Part shown: positions 25,001-35,603 of the stretch, piece after piece
Position numbering within the stretch: position 1 is the first letter of the stretch
How the letters are laid out: every line of letters starts with the position of its first letter
Source: Periconia sp. R9002
Lineage: Eukaryota > Ascomycota > Dothideomycetes > Pleosporales > Periconiaceae
Length of the DNA: 64,000 bases
Assembly (NCBI GenBank): GCA_023627715.1
Contig: JAMAHW010000003.1
Coordinates: 372,001-436,000, forward strand
Reading direction: 5' to 3'
Program-made: the position numbers and the translations under genes
Notes under the pieces: model-generated
The model's input: the letters and a program-made list of their open reading frames with translations, nothing else
The model's database searches: none
What the model was told of the DNA's origin: nothing

Positions 25001-27245
25001 ACCCACAGACGAAGCAGGAAGCATGGCTTCCGGGCCCTCCCTTGAAATTGGAAGTCGGGACGCGTGGCTCTCTCGATACACTCCGCTTTGTGGAAGATGA
25101 AGAACGCACCACACTCGAGTCTAATGAGATCGAAATCGAAATCAAGGCTTTCGCTCTTGGTTTCCGCGATGTCTTCAGTGCGCTGGGTCGACTGGATGAG
25201 AACGAATTCGGAACAGATTGCGCGGGCGTGGTAAGAAGAGTAGGATCTGGTTGTACCGCGTTACGTCCCGGTGACCGCGTCTGCACGTCGTCGTTTGGCT
25301 GTATGCGAACATACGTGCACTGCGACGAGGCAGATGCCTTCAAGCTGCCCGACACTCTCTCTATGGAAGAGGCGTGTGGAGTCATTAACCCGATCATGAC
25401 GGCTTGGTACTCTCTAGTCGATGTGGGTCGTTTACGAAAAGGCGAAAAGATTTTGATACACGCCGCATCTGGGTCGACGGGTCAGGCTGCCATACAGGTG
25501 GCGCAGATGATCGGTGCCGAGGTCTACGCAACAGTGGGCTACGATCACAAAAAGCAGCTTCTCATGGACGACTACGGAATCCCCTCTTCACACATCTTCT
25601 ACAGTCGAGATCTTAGTTTTGCGGATGGCGTCATGCGTATGACAGAAGGCTACGGCGTGGACATGGTCCTCAACTCACTGGTAGGCGAGGGCTTGCGAGC
25701 TTCGTGGGAGTGTATCGCTCCTTATGGTCGGTTCATTGAGATGGGCAAAGCTGACATCAATTCTAACACGCCGTTGCCTATGTCCGGATTTGCTCGCAAT
25801 GTGACTTTCTCTGCAGTCGATCTTCGCCACCTCACATTCTCGAGAAAGGATCAGGCAAGGGAGCTGTTTTTTACTACTATGAACTTGGTAAGGGATGGAG
25901 TTATTCATTGTCCGAAACCGTGGCACACGTACTCTGTGTCTGCCATTGAGGATGCGTTCAGGTATCTGCAGAGTGGTAAATCAACCGGGAGAGTAGTGGT
26001 AAAGGTCGAGCATTCGGCCAAAGTCCAGGTATGCTTCATGTGAATTTTTGTGCATAGCATTAAGCTGACACGTACTAGAAACATCTTATCACTCGCAGAG
26101 CATGTGCCTTCGATCCCGAAGCCACTTACCTCATTGCTGCAGGTCTAGGAGGAGTCGGACGCTCCATTCTCCGCTGGATGGCTTCAAGGGGAGCGAGAAA
26201 ACTACTTGTTCCCTCAAGGTCCGGTGCAGCAAGCCAAGCAGCAATCACGCTCGTCAAGGACTTGACAGATCAAGGTGTCAAGATTGAAACTCCAAAATGT
26301 GATCTCTCCGTACCGAGCCAGGTACAGGAGCTCATGACAAACTATGCCCACATGGGCCAAATCCGTGGATGCATCAACGCGACTATGGTCCTCCAAGATT
26401 CAGTTTTCGAAAATATGACTCATTCGCAATGGCAGACTACGATCCGCTCCAAAGTGAATTCTTCGTGGAACCTCCACAACTCACTGCCCCAAGACCTCGA
26501 CTTCTTCATCCTTCTCTCCTCCGCAGCCGGCGTCATCGGCAACGCCGGTCAATCCAACTACGCAGCGGGCTGCACATTCCAGGACTCTTTGACGCGCTTC
26601 CGCAGCAGCAAAGGCCTGAAGAAATCAGTCTCCATCGATCTGGGGCCGATGAGAACAGTAGGCGCTGTAGCCGAGCACGAGGGCCTGAAGCGCAATTTCG
26701 AGAAGTATCCTGGTCTAGCACTTATCGAAGAGGGCGAGTTCCTGACACTGCTGGATATTCTATGTGATTCAACCAGTGATTCGCGAAGCTCCGGGGCGGA
26801 GAGCCAAGTTACAATGGGTATCATCACACCATCCGATTTTGAAATCGCCGACGGAGCCGACCTTCCTCTCGAGCATCTCCACCGCTCACTCTTTGCCTAC
26901 TTCAACCGTACCAGCTCCGCTTCCCATGCCTCCGCATCCGCAAACAATATCAACGCTGCGCTTCTCTTCCGCCAAGCCTCTTCCATCGAGGAGAAGACTG
27001 CAATCGTCCTCGATTCCCTTGTCCGCAAGATTGCCCGTGCGCTTTCTATCAAGGCAGAGGATGTGGATGTAGAGAAACCGTTACATCTGTACGGTGTAGA
27101 TTCGCTTGTTGCGGTCGAGCTGAGAAATTGGATTGCTAAGGAATTCGCTGCTGAGGTTCCGGTTTTCGAGTTGATGAGTGGGAAGAGCGTGGGTGCAATT
27201 GGGGGTTTGGTGGTTAGGGGGAGTAAAGGTGGGAGAGGGGCGTAG
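19092..27245 (+). CDS. Highly reducing type I polyketide synthase (KS-AT-DH-MT-ER-KR-ACP)
   Basis: Nine exons give about 2557 residues: 19092 to about 19278, about 19351-19482, 19543-19811, 19873-20215, 20276-20366, 20422-20578, 20631-21291, 21362-26028 and 26079-27245. KS: catalytic Cys near 175 (NTACSSS), His near 310 (EAHG) and 350 (SNIGHLEG). AT: GHSSG with Ser near 657. DH: His near 989 (ADHVVDG) and Asp near 1180 (HPTVLDT). C-methyltransferase: VGAGTGG near 1452. ER: NADPH loop HAASGSTGQ near 1981. KR: GLGGVG near 2190 and S/Y pair ending SNYAAG near 2329. ACP: GVDSL near 2511. The protein ends after the ACP with no thioesterase or reductase, so release must come from a partner; the neighbouring oxoamine synthase fits. 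The first splice junction is the least certain, and one intron appears to be GC-AG. Confidence 0.93.
21292..21361 (+). other. Probable GC-AG intron in the AT domain of the PKS
   Basis: Reading straight through this 70-bp stretch breaks the AT frame. Removing it, using the donor GCAAGT after CTTCG and the acceptor CAACAG, restores the frame exactly and brings DWSLF next to an acidic stretch and SQPLCTALQ, the normal AT order. GCAAGT is the usual consensus for the minority GC donor class. Confidence 0.65.
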
Positions 27246-27786
27246 ACTCGGTTTCTACGTGGAGCGAGTGCTAGATCAATGATAATTGAGATAGGATTTT
27301 TGTACATGTAGTGTATCTCTTCCATTCGAAAGGCGCGAAACTGTGCGTTACACATTATTTTACGACGCAATCATTTTTTATGCGGTTCAAAGCAAGGAGA
27401 GAATTAGATCCGTCTTAGTACCCCCTTCAGCGAAGACTAAGCAGGCAGTTGTTAGGTCAGGGCTCACAGTCGACTAAGAGTACGACTCATTGAAACATCC
27501 ACAGCTAATTTCTTCGATTTCAATAATTATAATTACTCGCAACATTCCATTCACTGTAGAAAAACTTTCAAAACATTCTGATGCTATTAAATAGGTAGGT
27601 AGTCAGCAAACGCCTGTTCACTCGGTCGCTTCCCGGGCCAATGGGATGAATTTGGGATGCTCACGCGCACTTATCCGGCCGGAAACGCGCGGGGATGCCA
27701 ATTATCTCATCAGAGTTTGATTCTTTGCTTTTCCATCCTTTCATTAGCATCTAAGGGACTGATATCCGGAGAGGTTACTATCAGCC
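27246..27786. promoter_or_regulatory. 3' flank of PKS and promoter of the Zn2Cys6 gene
   Basis: 540 bp, same strand on both sides. It includes an AT-rich run near 27515-27600 and a GC-rich patch near 27665-27700. No gene is supported. Confidence 0.4.
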
Positions 27787-30517
27787 ATGGCTAGCACAGA
27801 GGCTTCTCCAAGTGCGCAGCCTCCCGCGCCAGCCTGGGCGCACGTTCAAGGGAACCGCACGTCGGTTAGCTCTGAAGCATCGCCGCCGAACGACACAGGA
27901 CGTGCCGACACAAATGGGACTACGCCGCCAGCAGCGAAGCGGAGAAGGGAGGAAAAGGAGAGAACGAGGGTCAGTAGGGCATGCGACCGATGTAAGAAGT
28001 GAGTCACAGCATAGACAAGTTCGGATCAATGCGCATACAGATCGAGTTGGTCAACTAGCGTTCGGATGCATGTACTGACTCAACACCACAGAAAGAAAAC
28101 GCGCTGCACGGGACGATGCCCGTGTACTTTGTGTCTTAAATCAGGACTTCCATGCGAGTTTACCGCCTCATACACCAGAGGTAGACTTCCATCTGTAATT
28201 GTAGACGAAAACGCCATTGCAGCCGCCCCAAGCACCCGACCAAGGGTGTCGATGCCAGCAACGATATCAATAACTGAACCTCCACCGCCCGCTGCGCCGT
28301 CACCATCATTCCAATTACAAAAACCCATCGTCCTGCCGCCCATGAATGTATCAAACCCTAGCGACATCTTCTCCAGAGACCGACTCACAGTCCCAAATGC
28401 ATGTATCGACGATTCGTCTCTAGATAGATCACGTGATCCTCCCTCTCGCACCTCCCCCGAGCCTCCACAGACCGATTTACAAGGACACTATGTCGGTCCA
28501 GCATCAGGCGTGTCTTTCTTAATCCGCATTCAGAAGCGTCTTCACCAAAACAGTTCGCATTCGCATGACTCTTCCATCTTTACATTTGGAGACGCACCGC
28601 TTCCGGACTTTGATCCAACCTTTTTCGTTTTGCCTCCAAAAGATGATGCGCAAAAATTGGTTGCAAGATACTTCGATTTCGCAGCGCCTACCCATCGCTT
28701 TCTTCATCGACCCAGCATTGAGCGGTTGTTGGAGGAATTTTACGAAACGCAAGGGAACATGAAGTGTAAAGAAGATGCACCGGCCAAAACAGCTTTGCTC
28801 TTGGTAGTGATGGCCCAAGCCAAAGCATACAGTGCGAATGACACATTGCCGAATGATCACAGGTATATTTATAATAATCATTCCTGTGATTATTGAATCG
28901 ACTAATATATGGTAGTGCGCGGTATTTTGCCGCATCCGAACATCAGCTCTCCAAAGAGCGAGGTGCCGTCCGACTTGCTAGCGTTCAAGCAAGATTAGGC
29001 CAATGCTTTTACCTCCTGAGCCAGTCTCGAGTGAACCACTGTTGGTCGCTTTTTGGTACAATGGCTCATCTTGCCTTCGCTATTGGCCTGAATCGCGGGA
29101 GAAGAAGCGAGCCGACAGGCACGATTGACTACATCGAGGTGGAGAGCCGACGACGTTGCTTCTGGATTGCGTATGTACTCGACAAGTACCTGGCTGCGGC
29201 CTTGGGCAGACCTCGAACATTCAAAGATGAAGACATTGATCAGGTACTTTCTCCAGAAATCTCACCTTATGCGACAAATTCCTCGAGCTAATTGTGTACC
29301 CACTCTATAGGAGCTTCCCACACTCGTCCACGACAATGATCTCCATTCAAACTCTATATCCCCGGCTTCTTTAAACGCATACGAAATACCACTGTCAATG
29401 GCCCCTATAGAACACGTCAAGTAAGTCATCCATCCCACCAGCCAGTCAGTCCTTCGAAACAAACCCTAACATCACCCCCAGAATCTCCCGCATCGTAGCC
29501 CTTGTCCTAAAAGACCTCTACGCAATCAACCCTCCGCCCACGCCCTCACAACGCCTCGCGCTCGCCGCAAAACACATGTCATCGCTGCGAGCTTGGCGCG
29601 CAAACCTAACCCGCTTCCTCGACACCTCCGAAACCCCATCCTCCGTCCTCATCCCCATCTACCAACGCCAACGTAACGTGCTCAACCTAGCCTACTGCCA
29701 CGCAGTAATCCTCATCAACCGGCCCTTCCTCCTCTCCAACTTTGCCAACCTAACACGCAAAGAGGGACCCCCTCGCACAAACAGCGGACCTTCCATCGAG
29801 ACCATGGACAACGTGCAGGCATGCCTGGACGCAGCCATGGGCATCGTGCGCGTCATCGACGACTACAGCGCCAGCGGCATGCAACTAATACGTGCGTTCT
29901 GGTTCACGCAGTACTACGCCTTCTGCGCCGTCGTGGTGCTGTACGTGTACCGGATCCAGCAGCGCATCGTGGACCCGGGGAAATGCGAGGGCTACTTTGC
30001 GGCGGGACAGCGCACCCAAGCCGTCCTCCAAAACATCTCCGAAACAGATTGTCTATCGAAGCGGTACTGTCTCGTCCTCGAGGAGCTGCGTCTCGAAGCC
30101 GCGCAATACCGGCGTTCTCACCCTCACGAGAAGACACCAGACGGAACAGCAGCAGCAGTACCAACCCCATCCATCCTCCCCCTCCCAAACCCCACAAACA
30201 ACACCACCACGCTCGACCTCCCAGGCACAACTGGAACATCGCCCCAACCACCGCCACCACGTGACACTCCCACCCCGGGCTTCACCAACACATCCTTCTA
30301 CGACACGACCAACACAACGAACCTCCCCACCCCGGAGTCCGCCCTCTTCGGCGCGCCGCCGCCGACGGATTTCATGAGCCCCACCAACAGCATCATGGCG
30401 GATCTGACGGGGTGGGGTCAGTTCGACAGCCTGGTCACGGCCGGGATCGGCATCATGGATGGAGGCGGGTTTTCTGCGGGGAGTGCGGAGGGGTTGTTGG
30501 GGTTTGGGTTTGGGTGA
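27787..30517 (+). CDS. Zn2Cys6 fungal transcription factor
   Basis: Five exons (27787-27998, 28092-28862, 28916-29243, 29311-29420, 29482-30517) give 818 residues. The DNA-binding binuclear cluster spans Cys 66, 69, 76, 82, 85 and 92 with spacing x2-x6-x5-x2-x6, split by the first intron right after C69-K. Basic residues precede it (KRRREEKER). The middle holds the fungal-specific regulatory domain (FFVLPPKDDAQKLVARYFDF, RLGQCFYLLSQSRVNHCWSL, ESRRRCFWIAYVLDKYLAAALGRP). The C-terminus is Pro/Thr/Gly-rich low complexity. It acts in the nucleus on CGG-type sites by family analogy. It follows the PKS by 540 bp and is the only regulator in the cluster, so pathway control is likely but unproven; it could also be a general regulator that borders the cluster. 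Confidence 0.9.
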
Positions 30518-31145
30518 TGGAGGGGGTTGTAAGCTGGGATGGGATATGAGATGATATGGAAAAGGAAAGGGAGGAGAATGACCTTGGGAATCTATACATG
30601 CACCCACACATATCAATACGTGTATATTGATATATACACACGAGCGGAGACACAGCCGCCAGCCACGCCAACGCCATAACCACGCCACGCAAAAGGCTTT
30701 GATCGCGTCTGGTTTGATCAGGATATCGAAGCGCTTTTTTCCATCTTCCTTGGATCGAAAGGCGCTTCGATATCCTGATGAACCCAGGGACGATCAACGC
30801 CATTTGCCTGGCGTGGAATGGCGTCGGTATCGAGTGGTTTGCATATAATCTTATTGCACACTACTCACACCAATTACATCCATACATAACACACGATACA
30901 CCCATAGTCCGCTTCTAAACGCAGAAAAAAAAACATCAAATCATCAAAAAATTCACAATCACACCACACGATTCGTCAAGTGAGAGAGATATTTTTTTTA
31001 TGTTCTCACTCGAAAAAAAAGGATCTAACAGACAGTGGTGCTAGCGGTTGCAACCATGTATATTTGATAAAGTGAGTTTATGGATGATGTAGAGAAATTT
31101 GGGGGAAGGAGGATATTATAACGCAGAGCAGCGAGTTTATATCAG
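30518..31145. other. Convergent 3' spacer with homopolymer A runs
   Basis: About 630 bp between the converging regulator and NEDD8 genes. It contains the inverted repeat listed separately and several A8-A9 runs near 30925-31020. No gene is supported. Confidence 0.45.
30717..30779. repeat. Perfect 18-bp inverted repeat (hairpin)
   Basis: Arm ATCAGGATATCGAAGCGC at 30717-30734 is matched exactly, reverse complemented, at 30762-30779, with a 27-bp loop. Weaker symmetry continues outward (ACGCC/GGCGT-rich words at about 30666-30690 and 30798-30827). It could be a small MITE-like element, a transcriptional boundary between the converging genes, or a relic. Confidence 0.7.
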
Positions 31146-31752
31146 CTAGTAGGCACCACCACGGAGAGCGAGCACCAAGTGCAGCGTAGCACCACCCTCA
31201 AGCTGGTAGTCCGCGGCGGACTTGTCGTCGGCCCTGTAGGTTGAAGGTATATTCGTCAGCCATCATTCTTCTGTATGTAGAACGCAGGAATGTAGGAGGG
31301 GGAGAGGGAGGGAAGTTAATGGGGTGATTGGGGTGATGGGAGAGAGGTGGAAGGTGGGGGATGCTTACATCTGCTTCCCGCCATAGATGAGACGTTGTTG
31401 CGCAGGCGGGATTCCCTCCTTCTCCTCCACACGCTCCTTTATCCTCGAGACCTGTTCGTTTTCTTTGCGTTAGCCTATGTTTTTTGGTCTTTCCTCCGCT
31501 TGTTGTATTTCCGAAGCCGCGTTTTGATGTTTCCCTCTTCCTTTGTCGTTCGTGCACACGTGCGCGCATGTACGTACCTTGTAATCCGGCTCGATGTCCA
31601 ACTCGATCTCCTTACCGGTAAGCGTTCGGACTCTGGAAACACAAGATGTTAGTAAAAGAATCATCGATGGTATGACAGAGTAACTGTAGAATAACGATAG
31701 AGTCGTAGACGTAGTGAAGGAGAGAAAGAGGAGATACGCACTTGATCTGCAT
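31146..31752 (-). CDS. RUB1: NEDD8/Rub1 ubiquitin-like modifier
   Basis: Four exons (31752-31742, 31632-31578, 31451-31369, 31233-31146) join to 78 residues. The product starts [19 protein letters not shown] and ends [10 protein letters not shown]. It has the ubiquitin fold order, the hydrophobic patch, and the C-terminal RGG. A two-residue AY tail must be removed before conjugation by the APPBP1-UBA3 E1 and Ubc12 to cullins. The Ala just before RGG (LALRGG, not the LRLRGG of ubiquitin) and the acidic-residue pattern mark it as NEDD8, not ubiquitin. The first exon is only 11 coding bases, which is why simple frame searches miss this gene. Introns of 109, 126 and 135 bp are long for this window. 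Confidence 0.95.
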
Positions 31753-33977
31753 CTTGCCTGAGCTCTTTTTCTTATCCTATCACTTGTTCGTTCTTGGTAG
31801 GCGTTCGTTCCTCGTGAATGGACGCTTGTGTAGAGAAGTTTTCCCCCCGCTTGTCTGCTTGCTTATGCTCGGTGTCGACCTTGGGTTCGTGTGTCGTTCC
31901 GTTGTATTTCGTCACTTGCCGTACGTCCGTTTTGTTCGCTGGATCGAGTGTGTGTTAGCTGCGGGGGCGTGTGCAGTGGGCGCAGACTTGGAGCACCTGA
32001 CTTGAGTGAGACGGAGGTCTTGGATGAGTATGTTGTCGTTGCGGTGGTAGGGAAAGTAAATGTCAGCAAAGACGGTGGTGGTTGTTGCACCACTTACTCA
32101 ACTGGCGTTGCTGCTACGCTAGGCTGCAATTACCGCCGCGCGGGGCAACAGGCACGTAGCGGGGCAGTTGTGGCGGAGAGCTGAGGCGCAGCACGATTAT
32201 GTAAGATCTTCCCTCTAAGAGAAGCTGGCTGGGACGTTTGTGTCGGAGCAGAAACATTGTCAGATTGAAACCAAAGCAAGATATTGATCATTGCATTCAA
32301 GATTTGCGGCGCTAGCATGAAGTAGATCATTATGTGATTGTTTCAACTTCTTCTTCATTTTACATTCTAGCAGATCTATGCGTATACCGAGGCACCAATG
32401 TATCTGTGTAGTATGCACTTCTTCGACGCTCTCCCATGAATGCCATGGGAATGCTCAATGGGAAGGGGGCATTAGCGGCGAGAAAAAGGCGATTCCCGTG
32501 TGGAAGCAATACAGAGTTCTGCGACTCATCGCCCAGCGTTCCTCCTCGACATACATGCTATTCTATCCAGCTCCTGAGCATGGTAGTGTTTGCCGTGTAC
32601 CGACGGACCAAAGCAATCCGAAAGAAAAGGTACAAAAGAAGCGAAAACGAAGCAAAGCAGGGTATATGGTAATGAAAAATTGGAGGCAAGATGCAAAAAA
32701 CAAAACACGGGAAGAAATGTCCTAGTGATAGGACAAGAACCGAAACTGTGAACATACGAAAAGCCAGCCTTGGTAATGTAAGGGACGAAGCCCAGCTAAT
32801 ATGATGAGTAATGTCATTTGACAGATGCAAGTAGTAGGAAATTGACTCCGAACAAGGGACGAAGCATCGGTGGATCTTGATTGCAGCACGTCGGGTTTAC
32901 AGTGGAGCACAAGCATATGACTGGTGATGGTTTCCGATGCCTGAACACGACGTGGTTGTATAAGACGGGATGCTTCTTTATGCAAGCAAAAAAAACCCAA
33001 TGTCGTGGCCAGATGGGATCGGTAGCTGAAAGTCTGAATGGGCACGAGACCAAGGTGTTGTGTTCCATCACGTCCATTGCGAGGGACATCCTTGAGACCG
33101 GAATTATCCAGATAGGGCATTCATCCTTCCAAGAACGACAACAAGGCCACGGCGGTAAGCCAAACCAGCTTACTTTGATGGTTGGGTGGCGTCGCAGCTG
33201 ATAATGAAGAAGGCCAAGACCGGGATGATGATGCTTGTTGGAGTTCCTACAAAGGTAGGGGAGAATGCGATGGCCTGCACAATCGGGAAGTGGAGGTCAG
33301 CTCGAAAGCATGGAAATGGAGGAGACAAGCAGGCCTGCCCGCTGCAGCTCGCTCTCGCGTTTCAAATTCGACAGGGATAGCAGGTTAGCTGACGAGAGCA
33401 CTCTACTCAAGGTACAGTACGTAGGTGCATGTGACAACCTTGACCGGCACTGGAAAATGAAGGATGCAGACAGCGCGACCCGCGATGACATGTACGTTGT
33501 ACTATGTTTGCCAGCCATCCAGATGCCAAATTTCGACGTGAGGCGACCAGTATATGAAACGGAACGAGCGCCGGCGCCAAATTTGTGGGGGGCTGGGTGA
33601 CAAAACGTTCGAGTAATCTCAGGGTCGGGAAAGGAGCGACCGAACCGATGATTCTGGCGAAATGCCCGGTGCATATGCGCACATTGACTGCATCCAGAAG
33701 CAATCTTGCAAGATTGCAAAATGAAGAATAAACCCCGCCTAGTAAAGTTTAAACGTCCGTGCGCGCCATCTTATTTCGGTGTCAAGATGAAAGTGGTTTG
33801 CGGTGGTGGAGCTCATTTCGCTTCAAAATACCCGCGTAAACCTGGCCGAAAGGGGAATTTGATGCCCAAATCTTGACGCAAGAGAACTTGCTTTTTTTGC
33901 GATTTGTGTCTGACTGTGGATTTTTTTCATGTCCCGAGTTCAACGCCAGCTCCACTATACAAGTCCAGAGTTGCGTT
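31753..33977. other. 2.2-kb intergenic stretch
   Basis: No frame here resembles a known protein. The part next to 31752 is the NEDD8 promoter and 5' UTR, and the far end is the 3' flank of the glutamine-rich gene. Between them are short frames on both strands with no sign of splicing into a longer product. Confidence 0.4.
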
Positions 33978-35603
33978 TTATTGATCCCTGTCTTCCCACT
34001 TGGGAAATGGAGCAGTTCCCCGTTCGTGATGCTGTTGCTGTTGTTGTTGCTGCTGCTGCTGCTGCTGTTGCTGTGATCCAAATGATCTAGGGTCTGCGTG
34101 AAATGCCGCCTGCGGTTGCTGGTGTTCATGATGACGTCCCTCGTTTCGCGGTCCCGCGGGTACATAACCCGCCTCGCTTTGTTGTGGAGTATGCGTTTCC
34201 TCGCGACCACGCGGCGGTGGTTGATAGCGGAGATGCTCAGCGCCCACGTCCGGATGGGTTTGGCTTGAGACTGTGGTACGGCGGCTCACAGAAGAGACGT
34301 GACCGTCTCCTCGCGAAGATATGTCGGAACGGGTTCGCGTGTGACCTCTTCGTCCAGGAGTGGAAGCGGAAGACGTTGATATGTGCGAGAATGACGGTGA
34401 CGTGTAGGATTGAGGTGCTGACGTCGGGGGTGGTGGCGCCTGGTGGCTGCCTTGGGCCTTCCGCTTTTTGGGGGAGCTGGTGTAGTCTGGGTCAGAGGCA
34501 TGAGAGGTCGCACGTTGACGGGTAAGGGTCGAAGGTGAAGCTCTGTATTTACCTGACGGTGTGGCTGGCGGGTTCGCGCTCGAGGTGGCCTTGTCCTGCT
34601 GCGATGTAGGCGGCACCCAATGATGGAAGTAGATGGACGGAGAAGCTTGCTCCTGCTGCCCCGACTGCGTGTTTGGCATCTGTACGTTGGAAGCCGCGGT
34701 AGGAGTCTGCTGAATATGGATTTCGTTTGTGGTCAGCCTGGGGAGCTGCGATTGAGGAGGTGGGGGGCGGGGGGCTGAAGTAGGGGCACCAACATGTCCT
34801 GGCTGCGCAGCAGCCCCTCTGGCTCGTGGAGACATGTTTCCACTCGAATAGGAGGCAGAAAAAGTCGTCTGTGTGGGCTGTGACGGCAAAGGTTGGCCCG
34901 GGAGCACCGAAGTGGGAGGAAGAACCGACTGGGGTGTCTGCGGCTGGGCTGCAAAGGGTCCTGGGGGTGGTTGCCCTATTAATCTCGAATCTCGACGGTG
35001 CTCCTGCGATTGTGCGTGAGCATGTGCCTGTTGCTGCTGCTGCTGCTGTTGTTGTGATGCCTGCAGCGTGGATTGGTACGACTGAATCCATTCAGCGCTG
35101 ATGTTGGCGAGGTTCCCTCCACCGATGCCAGCAAAGATGATGGGAACCAGATGCGGCGGTATGCCTCCTTGTATGGACGTCTCGAGCATCCTAATCTCGA
35201 TTTTTCGCTGTTCGAGCTTCAAGTTCTCTTGCCTTGTCTTTTCCTCCTCTTGTTTGCGTTTCTCCTCCTCAGCCTTCGCAGCCAACCAATTCTTCATACC
35301 ATCTTCAGCACCCTGCCATTGAGACGGCGCAGCCGGTAGAGCGCCCAGAGACGAGGACATTGGAGGGGGAGGGCCTCGCCCTGGATCCGGCAAAGTCATG
35401 GCCGAGGGCGGCGGGAGCCCTCGGTGCGGAGTGCTCATATTTGGGGGAGGACTATCCCGTCTCTGCGAGGGCAGGTGCCCGTTTGAATTGGGAAGCTTTG
35501 GTGAGAATCGAGCAGCCGTAGAGGAGGAAGAGAAGGTTGGAGAGTAATCATGAGTCTTGAAATCGAAGGCTGGTTTGGGTGGTTTAGCGAGCGTGAGCAA
35601 CAT
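33978..35603 (-). CDS. Gln/Pro/Ser-rich low-complexity protein
   Basis: One uninterrupted frame of 541 residues. The N-terminal 100 residues are Pro/Ser-rich. A charged helix follows (GMKNWLAAKAEEEKRKQEEE onward) with a more conserved-looking stretch GGIPPHLVPIIFAGIGGGNL. Then come two poly-Gln tracts, one near residue 185 and one near the C-terminus, and a basic patch SSPKKRKAQG that could be a nuclear localisation signal. The composition is typical of fungal transcriptional co-regulators, but no DNA-binding domain is visible and I do not assign a function. The poly-Gln tracts are encoded by CAG/CAA repeats (about 34028-34075 and 35026-35056 on this strand) and are likely length-polymorphic. 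Confidence 0.75.
   Translation of the reverse strand: MLLTLAKPPKPAFDFKTHDYSPTFSSSSTAARFSPKLPNSNGHLPSQRRDSPPPNMSTPHRGLPPPSAMTLPDPGRGPPPPMSSSLGALPAAPSQWQGAEDGMKNWLAAKAEEEKRKQEEEKTRQENLKLEQRKIEIRMLETSIQGGIPPHLVPIIFAGIGGGNLANISAEWIQSYQSTLQASQQQQQQQQQAHAHAQSQEHRRDSRLIGQPPPGPFAAQPQTPQSVLPPTSVLPGQPLPSQPTQTTFSASYSSGNMSPRARGAAAQPGHVGAPTSAPRPPPPQSQLPRLTTNEIHIQQTPTAASNVQMPNTQSGQQEQASPSIYFHHWVPPTSQQDKATSSANPPATPSGKYRASPSTLTRQRATSHASDPDYTSSPKKRKAQGSHQAPPPPTSAPQSYTSPSFSHISTSSASTPGRRGHTRTRSDISSRGDGHVSSVSRRTTVSSQTHPDVGAEHLRYQPPPRGREETHTPQQSEAGYVPAGPRNEGRHHEHQQPQAAFHADPRSFGSQQQQQQQQQQQQQQHHERGTAPFPKWEDRDQ
34028..34075. repeat. Trinucleotide (CTG/TTG) repeat encoding C-terminal poly-Gln
   Basis: A run of CTG and TTG triplets on the plus strand, read as about 14 Gln codons on the minus strand inside the low-complexity protein. 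Confidence 0.85.
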
